From contig OZ220472.1 of the NCBI GenBank assembly GCA_965115995.1, positions 682,001 through 746,000 on the forward strand: DNA of 64,000 nucleotides, in the 5' to 3' direction. Below the pieces are notes generated by a model. The model was given only the letters and a program-made list of their open reading frames with translations, made no database searches and was not told where the DNA came from. Made by a program: the position numbers and the translations under genes. This document shows positions 1 through 8,851 of this stretch, one piece after another. Source of the stretch: Poriferisodalis sp026713105. GTDB taxonomy: Bacteria > Actinomycetota > Acidimicrobiia > Acidimicrobiales > Poriferisodalaceae. Within the stretch, counting starts at the first letter, position 1, and every line of letters starts with the position of its first letter.

Positions 1-973
1 CGTCGAGATAGTCCATCGTTGCCTGCGGTAGTTCGTCTGGATGCGTGAGCAACAACGGAGCGCCGTAGCGGGCCAGCATCGGTGCCGCACTGAACGCGTC
101 ATACGGCACCCACGCTCGGGTGAGACCGACCGCAATGCCCTCGCCATCGCGCCAGCACTGGAGGGGTCTCGTGACGCGAGCCGTGTGGACTGCGGTCTCA
201 AACCGTGTCTCGCCGGCGAATCGCAACACTCGCATGCCCATATTCTCGATCGACTCCTCGACCCGCTCGGAGACCGCGGCAGTGCCGCCCATGATGATCA
301 CCTGCTGCACGTCGTAGGACATCAGGTGCTCACGGACGGCCGAGTGCAAGGAATTCGGAGGGGTGAGCAGGATTGGCAAGTTCTCGCGAGCGGAGAGCTG
401 TCCGGCGACGAGTGCATCGGCGAACACCTGGCCGCTCGCCAAAATCACGGTCCGCCAGCCCTGGTACTGGCCAACGAATCCGTAGAAATTGGCGACTGCC
501 ACGCTGGTACGGAATTGGTCGGACCCCTCGATGCGCATCACCTCGAGGCCGATGTCCTTGAGTTGTTGGTCGACAGCGGGCGAAATGGCATTTGTGCTGA
601 TGATTGTGGGCCATGGGGCGTCGAAGCGTCTCAGGTAGTCCATGGTCGCCTGAGGCACTTCGTGTCGTCGTGTCAGCAGCACCGGTGAGTCGAACGGAGC
701 CGCGATAACGGCATCGTGCCACTTGTAACCCGACACGATCATCACCTGCTCGAGGTGGTCGCCCTTGAAGTCGGTGAACGCCTCGGTGGTCAGCACCGAA
801 GTCTCGAACCGGTCGGCGCCGCCGAACCTAAGGACCATCACGTCAGCTACTGGAGGTTCCTCTGTCGCGTCTCCAGTCGCTCCCAGTGGAGTTGCAGCAA
901 CTCCTAAGGCCATCGCTCCGACGAGAGCGGCGGCCGTCGCGTATCGGGTCAAATGCTGGCGGCGTCCGCGCAT
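1..973 (-). CDS. Secreted cell-wall-binding repeat (CWB2) protein, C-terminus beyond window
   Basis: Continuous minus-strand reading frame from ATG at 971-973 to the left window edge with no stop, so the protein is partial. It begins MRGRRQHLTRYATAAALVGA and then an Ala-rich stretch, a typical Sec signal peptide. The body contains at least three cell-wall-binding-repeat-2 units marked by LRFGGADRFETSV, MRIEGSDQFRTSV and LRFAGETRFETAV, each followed by a segment ending in an ILLT or LLLT strand and, in one unit, the IIMGGTAAVSERVE signature. Proteins with this repeat are exported and bind anionic cell-wall polymers. An RCC1-repeat gene with a similar N-terminal module lies just upstream on the same strand, so the two may form a surface-protein pair. 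The frame is clear; the exact role is unknown. Confidence 0.85.
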   Translation of the reverse strand, partial: MRGRRQHLTRYATAAALVGAMALGVAATPLGATGDATEEPPVADVMVLRFGGADRFETSVLTTEAFTDFKGDHLEQVMIVSGYKWHDAVIAAPFDSPVLLTRRHEVPQATMDYLRRFDAPWPTIISTNAISPAVDQQLKDIGLEVMRIEGSDQFRTSVAVANFYGFVGQYQGWRTVILASGQVFADALVAGQLSARENLPILLTPPNSLHSAVREHLMSYDVQQVIIMGGTAAVSERVEESIENMGMRVLRFAGETRFETAVHTARVTRPLQCWRDGEGIAVGLTRAWVPYDAFSAAPMLARYGAPLLLTHPDELPQATMDYLD

Positions 974-1066
974 CAGGCGCTTTCATGCCAGTCGGGGGTC
1001 GGAGTTGGCTGTCCTCGCTGAGGTTTCCGGCAATCTCGCGCGCATCGAACGTTGCTTCGCATGCGA

Positions 1067-2413
1067 CTAGCAGGCGATTCGTCCGCTAGGGAGCACGCCG
1101 CACGAGTACTTGCCACCGATGTCAGCCGAGGTAAACGTGCCGCCTGGTGGCGTCGCCTGCCCGGAGCCGTTGTTGCCCCAGCAAGCGACAGTGCCGTCTC
1201 TGCGCAGCCCACACGAGTGCTCGCCGCCGGCCGAGATTGCGACGAACTCTCCATCCGGCGGCGACGACCGTCCGTCTCGAACCCTGACAATCTCATCTGT
1301 CGAGGTTCTCGCCAATTGGTCGTCGGCACCCCAGCACTCGAGCGTGCCGTCCGTGCGCAGCCCGCACGAATGCAACTGACCGTCGGAGACCGCGATGAAC
1401 TCGCCGTCTGGTGACATCGTCTGCCCATCACCGAGACCGTGGGCACCCCAACACACAAGTGCCCCGTTCGCGCGCAGCCCACACGAATGGGACTTGCCAG
1501 CTGACACTGAGATGAATGCGCCGCGCGGTGGTGTTGCCTGCCCGTTGAGGTCGCTTCCCCAGCAGGTCACAGAGCCTGAGATTCGCAGCCCGCACGAGTG
1601 AAAGCCACCAGCGGAGACCTCAATGAACGTGCCGTCGGGCGCCGTCGCCTCGCCGTCGTCGTCGCTACCCCAACAGGTCGCCACACCCGTGGTGCGCAGC
1701 CCGCACTAGTGGCCGCCGCCGGCTGAAACCGCGGTAAACGTGCCATCTGGCGGAGTCGCCTGCCCTTGATGATTGATGCCCCAGCAGTCGATTGTGCCCT
1801 CAACACGCAGCCCACACGAATGCAACGAGCCGGCGGAGACTGCGCTGAACGTGCCGCTCGGCGGTGCCGTCCGCCTCGGGACCTCATAGCCCCAGCACTC
1901 AATGGTCCCATCGACGCGCAGTCCGCACGAATGCCAGCCGCCGGCGGAGACGTCAGTGAATGTGTCGGCGGCCGAGTCCCCCGACTGTGACGGCGACTGA
2001 GTCTCGGGCAGCAGCTTCGGGTCGACTCTAGGAAGTTTCGCCGGGTTCGATGCAGCGTCGCCCACGATGCGCAGCGTCGCCCAACGGTCCTCTCCTCCCG
2101 CGCGCCGCCACACCAGTCTCACCGTGAGCTTGCCGGAAGGCACTGCTGCCGTCCCTCCAATCGCGTATCCCTCAGTGAGCGTCGCCGTGTCCATCAGCGC
2201 AAGCGTTGCGGCAGGCAGCTTCTCGTCGTGGCGGTCCCCTGCGTCCAAAATGCAGTCTGTACTGAGAACGCCTGCAAGCAGGTACGCGGCGTACAGATCG
2301 GGCTCGTTCGACGCGTCCACGAGCACGACGGCAGTCTCGCCGTGGCAGCGCGGGGCGGGCGTCACCGGGGCGGACTGAGCCGACGCTGGAGTTGCCGACG
2401 TTGTCACCGCTAA
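1067..2413 (-). pseudogene. RCC1-repeat secreted protein, body (amber codon inside; 5' end cut off by an IS)
   Basis: The frame encodes an N-terminal module with the CWB2-like string YAIGGTAAVPSGKL, then about eight RCC1/BNR-like repeats of the form VSAGGxHSCGLRxDGTxxCWGxxxxGQATPPxGTF. Such repeats fold as beta-propeller blades on bacterial surface proteins. Two lesions are visible. At 1706-1708 the conserved HSCGL motif reads His-TAG-Cys, so a serine TCG codon has become an amber stop; the frame resumes perfectly as CGLRTTG and continues to the natural-looking end at 1067. At 2413/2414 an IS element separates this body from its first 23 codons, which lie at 3382-3450. Without them translation could begin at GTG 2405-2407, but the product would lack a usable signal peptide. 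Probably non-functional unless the stop is read through. Confidence 0.85.
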
Positions 2414-3381
2414 GAGGATGCGCCAATAGGTGGGTCAGTGGGGGTCCCAGCGGTCTCGGTGGTCGATGAGCTTGATGGTGATGATCAAGGAGACGGCGAG
2501 GGCGGTCTGTGCGAGGCGGTGCTCGGGTTTTCGGTCGGTGTTGCGTCGTAGTTGCCCGTAGCTGGACAGCCATGAGTTGGCGCGCTCGACTCGCCAGCGC
2601 AGCCCCAGCGGTGTTTGGACGGGTTCGGCGGGGCGGTCGTGGCCGGGTTTGCGCTTGGGGGGCCTCACCAAGTCGGTGATGCCCGCCGCGGCTGCTGCGT
2701 GGTCGACGCGGGCGCCCCAGTAGCCGCGGTCGAGGTGCAAGGTGTCGATGTCGTGGTGCAGGCCGCGTTCGACGATCTGGTCCACGGTGGGGCCAAACAG
2801 CATGATGTCGTTGCGGTTCGCGCCGTCTGCGGCCCACGCGACCGGGATGCCCGCCCCGTCGACCGCTACGGACAACTTCCAGCCCAGTTTGCGCCTGTCA
2901 ACAGGGCTTTTGCCGGTTCCAGGGCCGCCGCAAGGGGCCTTGTGGATCGATCCGTCGATGCACACATCGGGCAGCCGCAGACCCATGATGCGGTCCCAGG
3001 CGGCGAGCGCCTCCGCGGCAACGGCGTCGAACACACCCGCCGCGACCCACTCGTCGCGTCTGCGGCGCAGCGTCGTGTCCGACACTTGGTTGTCCAACAA
3101 GGTCTCCACCGACACCCACGAACAGCCCAGCGCCAGCCGCCACACGATCCCCTGCAAGCACAACCGGTCGCTGACGCGCGGACGGTGGCAGCCCAGCGGG
3201 TGCCGATCCGGTGCCCGAGGCAACCGCGGCTCCACCGCCGCCCAGATCACATCCACCACAGCCTTCGCCAAAGCGCGCATGATGAGCAGGCACCTCCGCC
3301 AGTCGTCGGTTCGGAAAGCAGCCCGCATCACAGCGAGCCCAACCCGACGACTGGTGGATGGTCGCCTATTGGCGCGGCCTC
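2414..3381 (-). mobile_element. IS5-family insertion sequence, intact, with 3-bp target duplication
   Basis: A 968-bp element whose ends are imperfect inverted repeats: the left end reads GAGGATGCGCCAATAGG and the reverse complement of the right end reads GAGGCCGCGCCAATAGG. It is flanked on both sides by TAA (2411-2413 and 3382-3384). A 3-bp TNA duplication is typical of IS5-family members of the IS427 type. It holds one intact transposase gene. It sits inside the signal-peptide region of the RCC1-repeat gene, and removing the element plus one TAA restores that frame exactly. Intact termini, target duplication and transposase suggest a recent and possibly still active insertion. Confidence 0.9.
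2435..3331 (-). CDS. IS5-family DDE transposase
   Basis: A 298-residue frame fills the IS; a start at ATG 3278-3280 (MRALAKAVVDV) would give 281 residues and is equally plausible. The N-terminal part (PDRHPLGCHRPRVSDR, LQGIVWRLALGCSW) is the helix-turn-helix region of IS5/IS1031 transposases. The DDE residues are recognisable in VCIDGSIHKA, LHLDRGYWG and the C-terminal RWRVERANSWLSSYGQLRRN, which has the glutamate of the family. Length and motif order are complete, with no frameshift. It would act on the element's own inverted repeats. Confidence 0.92.
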   Translation of the reverse strand: MMRAAFRTDDWRRCLLIMRALAKAVVDVIWAAVEPRLPRAPDRHPLGCHRPRVSDRLCLQGIVWRLALGCSWVSVETLLDNQVSDTTLRRRRDEWVAAGVFDAVAAEALAAWDRIMGLRLPDVCIDGSIHKAPCGGPGTGKSPVDRRKLGWKLSVAVDGAGIPVAWAADGANRNDIMLFGPTVDQIVERGLHHDIDTLHLDRGYWGARVDHAAAAAGITDLVRPPKRKPGHDRPAEPVQTPLGLRWRVERANSWLSSYGQLRRNTDRKPEHRLAQTALAVSLIITIKLIDHRDRWDPH

Positions 3382-3450
3382 TAAGAGGCCGAAGAATACG
3401 AGTGCAGCAGCGGTGCGGCGTCCACGAACGCGAAGCGCCGATGGCGACAT
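3382..3450 (-). pseudogene. 5' stub of the RCC1-repeat gene (signal-peptide codons cut off by the IS)
   Basis: Reading the minus strand from ATG 3448-3450 gives MSPSALRVRGRR, then the hydrophobic run TAAALVFFGLL ending at the TTA codon 3382-3384, which is the target duplication. Joined across the IS to the codons beginning GCG GTG ACA at 2410, it continues AVTTSATPASAQS, so the whole makes a classical Sec signal peptide with a basic N-region, hydrophobic core and Ala-rich cleavage zone. This shows directly that both pieces belonged to one gene. No clear Shine-Dalgarno sequence is seen upstream. Confidence 0.85.
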
Positions 3451-3583
3451 GTGGATCACGCTAGTTCCGTGTCAAGTTGTGTTCGATTCTGCGTTGATTC
3501 GGTCCGGCATATACGCGGCAGTGTTCGGAGTGCCGTTCGCCGCAATCCTCGCACTCATTATCTGGGTCGGCAGCGTCGCATAG
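3449..3583 (+). CDS. Possible 44-residue membrane peptide
   Basis: ATG 3449-3451 opens a frame that ends in a convincing single hydrophobic helix (SGIYAAVFGVPFAAILALII) before the stop at 3583. The start overlaps the divergent ATG of the RCC1 gene stub on the other strand through the palindrome CATG, and no ribosome-binding site is obvious; a GTG start further in is also possible. It may be a real small membrane protein upstream of the next membrane gene, or chance coding in high-GC DNA. Weak call. Confidence 0.25.
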   Translation: MWITLVPCQVVFDSALIRSGIYAAVFGVPFAAILALIIWVGSVA

Positions 3584-3666
3584 GAGGCGTTGCGCTCTGA
3601 CCAGCGCCCTCACGTCGGCGACGCAATTCGGATGGGCTGGGCGGAGGGCGGAGTAGCGTCGCCTTG

Positions 3667-4137
3667 GTGCTGAGGGATCTGCGAGAGCTGCCTCGTACGG
3701 TGTGGCCCAGAGCCGCGGTGTTCGGCGCCATTGCTGTGCTGCTCATCGGAATCCCGTCGGACGTGATCGACACGCCGATCTTCGGCAGGCCTGTCGAGAC
3801 GGGGTGGCTCGACTACGTGATCCTCGTGGTCACGTCGGCGTTCATTGGCTTGATCTTTGCGATCCGCCCGGCCGCGAGCGACGACGCAGTGACCGAAGCG
3901 GCGGTGGAACGCCAGGGCACCTCCACCATCTGGGGCGGGTTCGTGTCGTTCCTCGCCGTGGGCTGTCCGGTGTGCAACCAAGCAGTCGTTGCGCTCGTGG
4001 GCATCTCGGGGGCGCTGTCGTGGTGGGCGCCGGTGCAGCCCGTCGTGGGGCTGGCCGCCCTTGCGCTCCTCGTGTGGACGCTTCGCAAGCGGCTGCGTAC
4101 CTATCGGGCCGTCGCCTGCCCCCTCCCCGCGCCGTAG
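3667..4137 (+). CDS. Conserved actinobacterial membrane protein with a CPVCN motif
   Basis: About 156 residues. Start GTG 3667 is chosen; TTG 3664 is equally possible. Four hydrophobic segments are seen: AAVFGAIAVLLIGI, WLDYVILVVTSAFIGLIFAI, WGGFVSFLAVGCPVCNQAVV and PVVGLAALALLVWTLR, followed by a basic tail. The intramembrane CPVCN motif (a CxxC pair) recurs in small actinobacterial membrane proteins of unknown function and suggests metal or thiol chemistry. Convergent with the PQ-loop-like gene downstream. Function unknown. Confidence 0.7.
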   Translation: MLRDLRELPRTVWPRAAVFGAIAVLLIGIPSDVIDTPIFGRPVETGWLDYVILVVTSAFIGLIFAIRPAASDDAVTEAAVERQGTSTIWGGFVSFLAVGCPVCNQAVVALVGISGALSWWAPVQPVVGLAALALLVWTLRKRLRTYRAVACPLPAP

Positions 4138-4174
4138 ACGAGGCCTGCGCCGTCATCGAGCGTCGAGTGCTCGG

Positions 4175-4789
4175 TCAGTCGGGTGGCGCGAGCTCAGCCC
4201 GAATCCGGTGCCGGGTGATCCACAGTCGCAGGAGGATCAGCGCCGCGAGCAGGAACGCCGTGCTGCCGTAGACCATGATCGGGACCGCCTCCACGAGCAC
4301 CCCGTAGTAGCCCCACAGCAGGCCCTCGCCCGCGGTGAGCACCCACGTCAGCGGGGCCACGCCGACCGGCGCATACATCCGCCACGCGGCATATACCGAC
4401 GGCCCGAGGTAGAGACCGTTCGACAATCCGAGCACCGTGCCCAGGTCATTCCAGCCGGCGACACGCTGCAAGACCACGCAGGCCACCCCCACGGCGATGC
4501 CGGAGATCACCGCAGCACGCACATCGGCGCCGTTGCGCCACAGCAGGTACAGCACCACTCCGAAGCTGATGATCGCCGCGAGGATTGCGGGGATCGTGAC
4601 CCAGAACTCCTCGGCGATCACGTACGCGATCCAGCCGATGTTGATCACCATGCCGATCGCCGCCCAAGCGGGCGAGGCGCCTTCGGTTCGCTTCAGGCGC
4701 AAGAGCCGCACCACCTGGGGCAGCACCTGCACAAACGTCACTGCGGTGGCTACGCCGGCGACCAGCACAGCAAATTGATCCTGCGTCAT
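4175..4789 (-). CDS. PQ-loop/SemiSWEET-like membrane protein
   Basis: A 204-residue protein with about seven hydrophobic helices. The first helix carries TFVQVLPQVVRLLRLKRTEG, with a Pro-Gln pair followed by a basic stretch and a conserved Glu-Gly, as in PQ-loop and SWEET-type small-molecule carriers. A second half repeats the pattern (GLSNGLYLGPSVYAAWRMY). PQ-loop proteins move sugars, amino acids or cofactors across membranes; the substrate cannot be told here. ATG start at 4787-4789. Monocistronic by spacing. Confidence 0.65.
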   Translation of the reverse strand: MTQDQFAVLVAGVATAVTFVQVLPQVVRLLRLKRTEGASPAWAAIGMVINIGWIAYVIAEEFWVTIPAILAAIISFGVVLYLLWRNGADVRAAVISGIAVGVACVVLQRVAGWNDLGTVLGLSNGLYLGPSVYAAWRMYAPVGVAPLTWVLTAGEGLLWGYYGVLVEAVPIMVYGSTAFLLAALILLRLWITRHRIRAELAPPD

Positions 4790-4950
4790 CGACGGTCTCG
4801 CAGCCGGCTCCGGCTCGACGCCGGCTGGCGCGCTGCACCGCCGTCAGCCGTGTGCGCCCTCGCCATCGTTCGAGTCTCGCACCCGACGCCGGCGCCCAGA
4901 CCACGCCCCGAACGTGCATCGGGGAGTGAATGCATGTTGCATAGACATTT

Positions 4951-6276
4951 GTGACCGACGGCGACAGCGAGCTGAAGACCCGGCGGCGCACGCTGACCGG
5001 CGTTGCAGCGGTCGCTCTCATGTCGCTCATTGCGGCCGTCGCGCAGTCTTTCGGCCGGTTCACCTACGGGGTGCTGCTCCCCGCTGTCCGGGACGACCTC
5101 GGTTTGTCGAACACCGTCGCCGGCTCGCTCGCAACCGTGAACATGGCGGCGTACTTGGCAGGCAGCCTGGTTGTCGCGGCGGCGTCGAGCCGTTCCCGGC
5201 TGCTTGGGGTGATGCGAGTGGGCGTGGTGCTCGCGGTCGTCGGTCAGGGGCTGGCCGCTATCGCCCCGGGGCCGCTGGTGCTGGGGGTCGGTCTGGCGAC
5301 CATGGGCATGGGCGGAGCGCTTGCGTGGATCCCCGCCCCTGTGGTGACGGCTGATGCGCTCGCGCCCAACAAGCGAGCGTTCGCGGTGGCTGCGCTCGGC
5401 GCCGGCATGGGGCTCGGCGTCGTGTTCGGCGGCCAGCTCTCGGGCTTCGTCCGGTCGACGATGGGCGATTCGGCCTGGCGCAACGTGTACTTGATCCAGC
5501 TGCTCATCGGCGCTGCCATTGCGGCCGCGGTCCTGCTGCTCATCGGGCATCGCCAAGAGCGCTTGGCGTCGGGGACTGGCATCGGCGGGTTCTCCACGCT
5601 GAGGCGCCTGCCTGGATGGGTGCCCTTGGTGGGTGCGTTCACGACGTTCGGGCTGCTGTATCTGCTGGTCATCGCCTTTTTGACGACTCGGCTGGAGGAC
5701 GACAGCGGCTGGACGAGCTCACGAGCGTCGCTGGCCTTCACGCTCGTCGGCATGGCGATGATCTTCGGCGGGCCGCTGTTCATCGCGCTGTCCGTGCGCA
5801 TCGGCACCCGCGCCACGCTGGTGATCTCATTCGCGGGCTGGTCGATCGTGACCACGCTGGTGCTGCCGGGCTGGTTCGTGCCGACGCTGTTGTTGTGCGT
5901 GGTGATCGGGCTGCTGTTCTCAGCCATGCCGACGGTGCTGACTGTCTACGTCGTCCAGAACACCACCACCGACGACTACGGACCGGCGTTCGCCGCCACG
6001 ACGTTCTGCTTCGGCATGGCCCAGATGATCTCGCCGCAGCTCGGCGGCTTCGTGGCCGACGCCGCGGGCTCGTTCACGATGGTGTTCTTGCTGTCGGCAG
6101 CGCTGGGCGTCGTCGGCATGTTCGCGTCGCTCGGACTGCCGCGCCGGTCGAGTCCCGGATTCCCGCCGGTGCCGGTTCCCGCATCGGTGGCCGCTCCGCT
6201 TTCAGACTGGCGAAAGATCGACATGACCTACGACATCGTTCCCAGTGGAGCGCGCTGCGACTCATTGAGGGGTTGA
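4951..6276 (+). CDS. Major facilitator superfamily transporter
   Basis: A 441-residue protein starting at GTG 4951 (MTDGDSELKTRRR). Twelve hydrophobic helices can be followed, beginning LTGVAAVALMSLIAAVAQSF. The motif FTYGVLLPAVRDDLGLSNT after helix 1 and the Arg/Lys-rich central loop (GHRQERLASGTG) are typical of 12-helix MFS permeases such as the CynX/YeaN type. The C-terminal tail after GLPRRSSPGF is longer than usual. An AT-rich stretch lies immediately before the start with no clear Shine-Dalgarno, so the mRNA may be leaderless. Substrate unknown. Confidence 0.85.
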   Translation: MTDGDSELKTRRRTLTGVAAVALMSLIAAVAQSFGRFTYGVLLPAVRDDLGLSNTVAGSLATVNMAAYLAGSLVVAAASSRSRLLGVMRVGVVLAVVGQGLAAIAPGPLVLGVGLATMGMGGALAWIPAPVVTADALAPNKRAFAVAALGAGMGLGVVFGGQLSGFVRSTMGDSAWRNVYLIQLLIGAAIAAAVLLLIGHRQERLASGTGIGGFSTLRRLPGWVPLVGAFTTFGLLYLLVIAFLTTRLEDDSGWTSSRASLAFTLVGMAMIFGGPLFIALSVRIGTRATLVISFAGWSIVTTLVLPGWFVPTLLLCVVIGLLFSAMPTVLTVYVVQNTTTDDYGPAFAATTFCFGMAQMISPQLGGFVADAAGSFTMVFLLSAALGVVGMFASLGLPRRSSPGFPPVPVPASVAAPLSDWRKIDMTYDIVPSGARCDSLRG

Positions 6277-6305
6277 GCCTTTGCTGGCCTCGGCTTCGGT
6301 CGATC

Positions 6306-6767
6306 TCAGGTGTCTGCGGCTGAGATGCCGTCGACGGGTTCGAGCATCACAATCGGGAAGACCCGATCGGTTCGTTCTTGGAAGCGCAGGTAGTGATCGC
6401 CCTTCGCTGTCACCTGTTCCCACAGTGCGGCGCGCTCGTCGCCTTCAGTGAGGCGGGCGGTCATCTGCTGGACGCCGTCGCGGTTGCGCACCGTGACCGA
6501 GGGGTTGTGCCGCACGTTCAGAAACCATGCAGGGTGCTTCGAGTCGCCGCCGCGCGAGCCGATGACGACGAAGGCGCCGTCCCGCTCGGCGACAGCGGAC
6601 AGCAGTGTCGTGCGAGGTTGACCGCTGCGCCGGCCGGTCATGGTCAGCTCAATGATGGGCGTGCCCTTGTGTATCCAGCCGACCCGCCCGCCGCTCCAGC
6701 GGATCGCTGTGCGGTTCGCCCAGTTCGCCAATTTGAAGGTGACATCGGACCACACGTTCAGTGCCAC
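6306..6767 (-). CDS. DDN-family F420 (deazaflavin)-dependent nitroreductase
   Basis: About 153 residues from GTG 6765-6767 (VALNVWSDVTFKLANW); the open frame extends upstream to 6866, but that part has no family similarity. The string IELTMTGRRSGQPRTTLLSA and the following VVIGSRGGDSKHPAWFLNV are hallmarks of the deazaflavin-dependent nitroreductase (Ddn) split-barrel family, where they contact coenzyme F420. The partner HNPSVTVRNRDG strand is also present. Such enzymes use reduced F420 to reduce quinones or nitro compounds at the membrane. Presence of F420 enzymes supports an actinobacterial host. Confidence 0.85.
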   Translation of the reverse strand: MALNVWSDVTFKLANWANRTAIRWSGGRVGWIHKGTPIIELTMTGRRSGQPRTTLLSAVAERDGAFVVIGSRGGDSKHPAWFLNVRHNPSVTVRNRDGVQQMTARLTEGDERAALWEQVTAKGDHYLRFQERTDRVFPIVMLEPVDGISAADT

Positions 6768-6859
6768 ACCGCCATTCTCGCCGATCGTGCAGGCACCGGT
6801 AGTGCGCGTCTTAGGCTGCGCGTGGACCCTCTGTGCGCTGTGCACCTCAGGAGGCGCCC

Positions 6860-7099
6860 ATGGCAACGCTCGGGTCGATCATCTTCTTCGGGTCCCTCAT
6901 CGTGGGACTGGGCTCGCTCGCCGTGGCTGTCGCGTTCCCACGAGCGCGAGTAAGGGCACTGTTCGCGTCGACGGCGTTGCTGGCAGTGGCGGGCTGGCTC
7001 GCCATCCTCTCGATTGGCATATTCATCCTCATCGTTCCGGTGTGCACAGGAATTGCAGCCGTGTCCCAGAGCCGCCGCAACAGCCGCCGACCGAGCTGA
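6860..7099 (+). CDS. Small two-helix membrane protein
   Basis: The start is fixed by a perfect AGGAGG at 6849-6854, five bases before ATG 6860. The 79-residue product has a hydrophobic helix (IIFFGSLIVGLGSLAVAVAF), a short basic loop (PRARVRALF), a second long hydrophobic segment (AILSIGIFILIVPVC) and a basic tail (QSRRNSRRPS). No family recognised. It lies between the divergent Ddn-type gene and the HugZ-like gene and could be cotranscribed with the latter. Confidence 0.65.
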   Translation: MATLGSIIFFGSLIVGLGSLAVAVAFPRARVRALFASTALLAVAGWLAILSIGIFILIVPVCTGIAAVSQSRRNSRRPS

Positions 7100-7152
7100 C
7101 TTGCCGATACGTTCTGCGCTGAGACAGCACCAGCCGGGGAGTAGCTGCGGTC

Positions 7153-7950
7153 ATGACACGTCCCACATCGCACGGCGGAGGCGAGGCCGGACCCCCAATC
7201 GCGGGAGACCCGTCGTCGTTCCCCGTCGATGCCGAGCTGTCGCGCACCTTGGTGGCAGCGGCCAAGATCGCCAGCCTCTCGACACTCACAGCCCAGGGAT
7301 ATCCCTACGGCAGCGTCGTCTCCTATGCCGCCGACGACGCAGGCAATCCCGTCGTCCTCATCTCGGAAATGGCCGAGCACACGGTGAACGCTCGGGGCGA
7401 TGACCGGGTGAGCATGCTGATCGTCGACAGTGCCGGCGACGGCGATCCGCTGGGCAAGGCCCGCCTGACACTCGTCGGCCGCTTGGAGGTGCTCGACGAT
7501 CCCGGTGAGCTGCGCGACCGGTACATCGAAACACACCCCTACTCGGCTTACTACGCCGACTTCACCGACTTCTCGTTCTGGCGCCTCGAGGTCGAGCAGT
7601 GCCGTTATGTGGGCGGGTTCGGTCATATGAGCTGGGTCAGTGCGGATGCCTACCGCTGCGCCGGTGTCGACCCGCTGTGGGAGGCCGCCGCCGGGATCAT
7701 CGAGCACATGAATGACGACCATGCCGACGCCAACCTGATGTATGCCCACGTCCAGGCCGGCTTGAGCGATGCAACTGAGGCCGCCATGGTGGGAATCGAT
7801 CGCTATGGGCTCACGCTGCGGGTCGCGACTCCGGCTGGACCCCGTATGGCGCGCGTCCCGTTTCCCGAGCCGCTCGCCGATGCGGATGCTGCGCAGTCGG
7901 CCGTGATCGACCTGCTCAAGGTGGCACGGGCTCAGCAGGGCCACGGCTGA
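7153..7950 (+). CDS. HugZ-like PPOX-fold protein with DUF2470 domain
   Basis: A 265-residue protein. Residues about 20-165 form a pyridoxamine-phosphate-oxidase-type split barrel (LSTLTAQGYPYGSVVSYAADD, ARLTLVGRLEVLDD, FSFWRLEVEQCRYVGGFGHM). Residues about 170-262 match DUF2470, with IIEHMNDDHADANLMYAH and a terminal helical segment. This two-domain layout is that of HugZ-type heme-binding or heme-degrading proteins and of many actinobacterial PPOX proteins. Likely binds heme or flavin in the cytosol; the catalytic activity is not certain. ATG start at 7153. Confidence 0.82.
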   Translation: MTRPTSHGGGEAGPPIAGDPSSFPVDAELSRTLVAAAKIASLSTLTAQGYPYGSVVSYAADDAGNPVVLISEMAEHTVNARGDDRVSMLIVDSAGDGDPLGKARLTLVGRLEVLDDPGELRDRYIETHPYSAYYADFTDFSFWRLEVEQCRYVGGFGHMSWVSADAYRCAGVDPLWEAAAGIIEHMNDDHADANLMYAHVQAGLSDATEAAMVGIDRYGLTLRVATPAGPRMARVPFPEPLADADAAQSAVIDLLKVARAQQGHG

Positions 7951-8026
7951 GCGCGCATGAGGTCGGACTGACGCCGACGGACGCTCATGGAATAGCGCGA
8001 AATCGGGGCGTTGTACTGTTGGCTGC

Positions 8027-8851
8027 GTGACGTCACAGCCCGAAACGGCCACTGTGGCCGAACTCAAAGAAATCCTCTCCGACCCCGCGGGTCGCATCGA
8101 ACTTCACGAGTTCATCGAAGAGGAAACATTGCGAACCATCGACGCCATTGGCAGCGCCGACTGCGAGGGGTACGACGAGTGCGTGCGGGCCTACGAGCAC
8201 GCGTCAGCCGAGCTGATCAGGCTGCTCGTCACCGGCGCTTACTTCTCCAACTGTGCCGACCATGACAAAGCGTGGGCACACGCCGTGCGGCTGCTGGCCA
8301 ATCGGATTCCGTACACGACTTCTGTCGATGGGCCTGCTATCAATCTGCAGCACCACATCACGCTGCTGGCGATCTATGCCGTCGCGTTCGGCGCCGTCGC
8401 TGCAGACCGGATCGACCCCATCGCGCGGGTCATCGGGACGGTGCGAGCCGAGGAGGACGGCAGGGGCGGCCGAGTCACCTACCTGGTGAACTGTGATCGG
8501 CTGAAACGACCCGACGAAGCCCCGATCCAGGCCTCGCTGCGTCTGTGGATGACGCTGCGTTCACTCACCGACGAATTCATTCCCAAGACCCCCGAGGACG
8601 CGCTGTTCGATGCCGCCCTCGACGAGATCGAGTACTTGCTCGGCGTGACTCACGGCCGCGACACGGCGGAGGGATCCGGCCCCGTGGGATATGGAGCGAT
8701 TCAAGTGCTCGCCACTCGTGTTGCGCCTGATCGTCTCGTGCGGCGCAATCTCGATCTGCTGATTGCCCACGACGCCTTCCAGAGCGTCGACGAGTTCTAC
8801 ATCTGCCGCGAGCGCTACAACAAGAGGTACGCCGCGGAAGCCCGCGTTTGA
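8027..8851 (+). CDS. Hypothetical mostly helical protein
   Basis: A 274-residue protein from GTG 8027. It appears all-helical and acidic in the N-terminal third (ELKEILSDPAGRIELHEFIEEE), with a central segment AWAHAVRLLANRIPYTTS and a longer hydrophobic stretch ITLLAIYAVAFGAVAADRI. No catalytic motif or known family is recognised. Its last codons overlap the alpha/beta hydrolase start by 4 bases, so the two are probably translated together. Confidence 0.7.
   Translation: MTSQPETATVAELKEILSDPAGRIELHEFIEEETLRTIDAIGSADCEGYDECVRAYEHASAELIRLLVTGAYFSNCADHDKAWAHAVRLLANRIPYTTSVDGPAINLQHHITLLAIYAVAFGAVAADRIDPIARVIGTVRAEEDGRGGRVTYLVNCDRLKRPDEAPIQASLRLWMTLRSLTDEFIPKTPEDALFDAALDEIEYLLGVTHGRDTAEGSGPVGYGAIQVLATRVAPDRLVRRNLDLLIAHDAFQSVDEFYICRERYNKRYAAEARV

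Noticed and set aside
2615..3583. Long plus-strand frames opposite the IS5 transposase
   Set aside because: They are antisense shadows of the transposase in high-GC DNA and show no protein family signal, apart from the possible membrane helix at the very end, which is listed separately.
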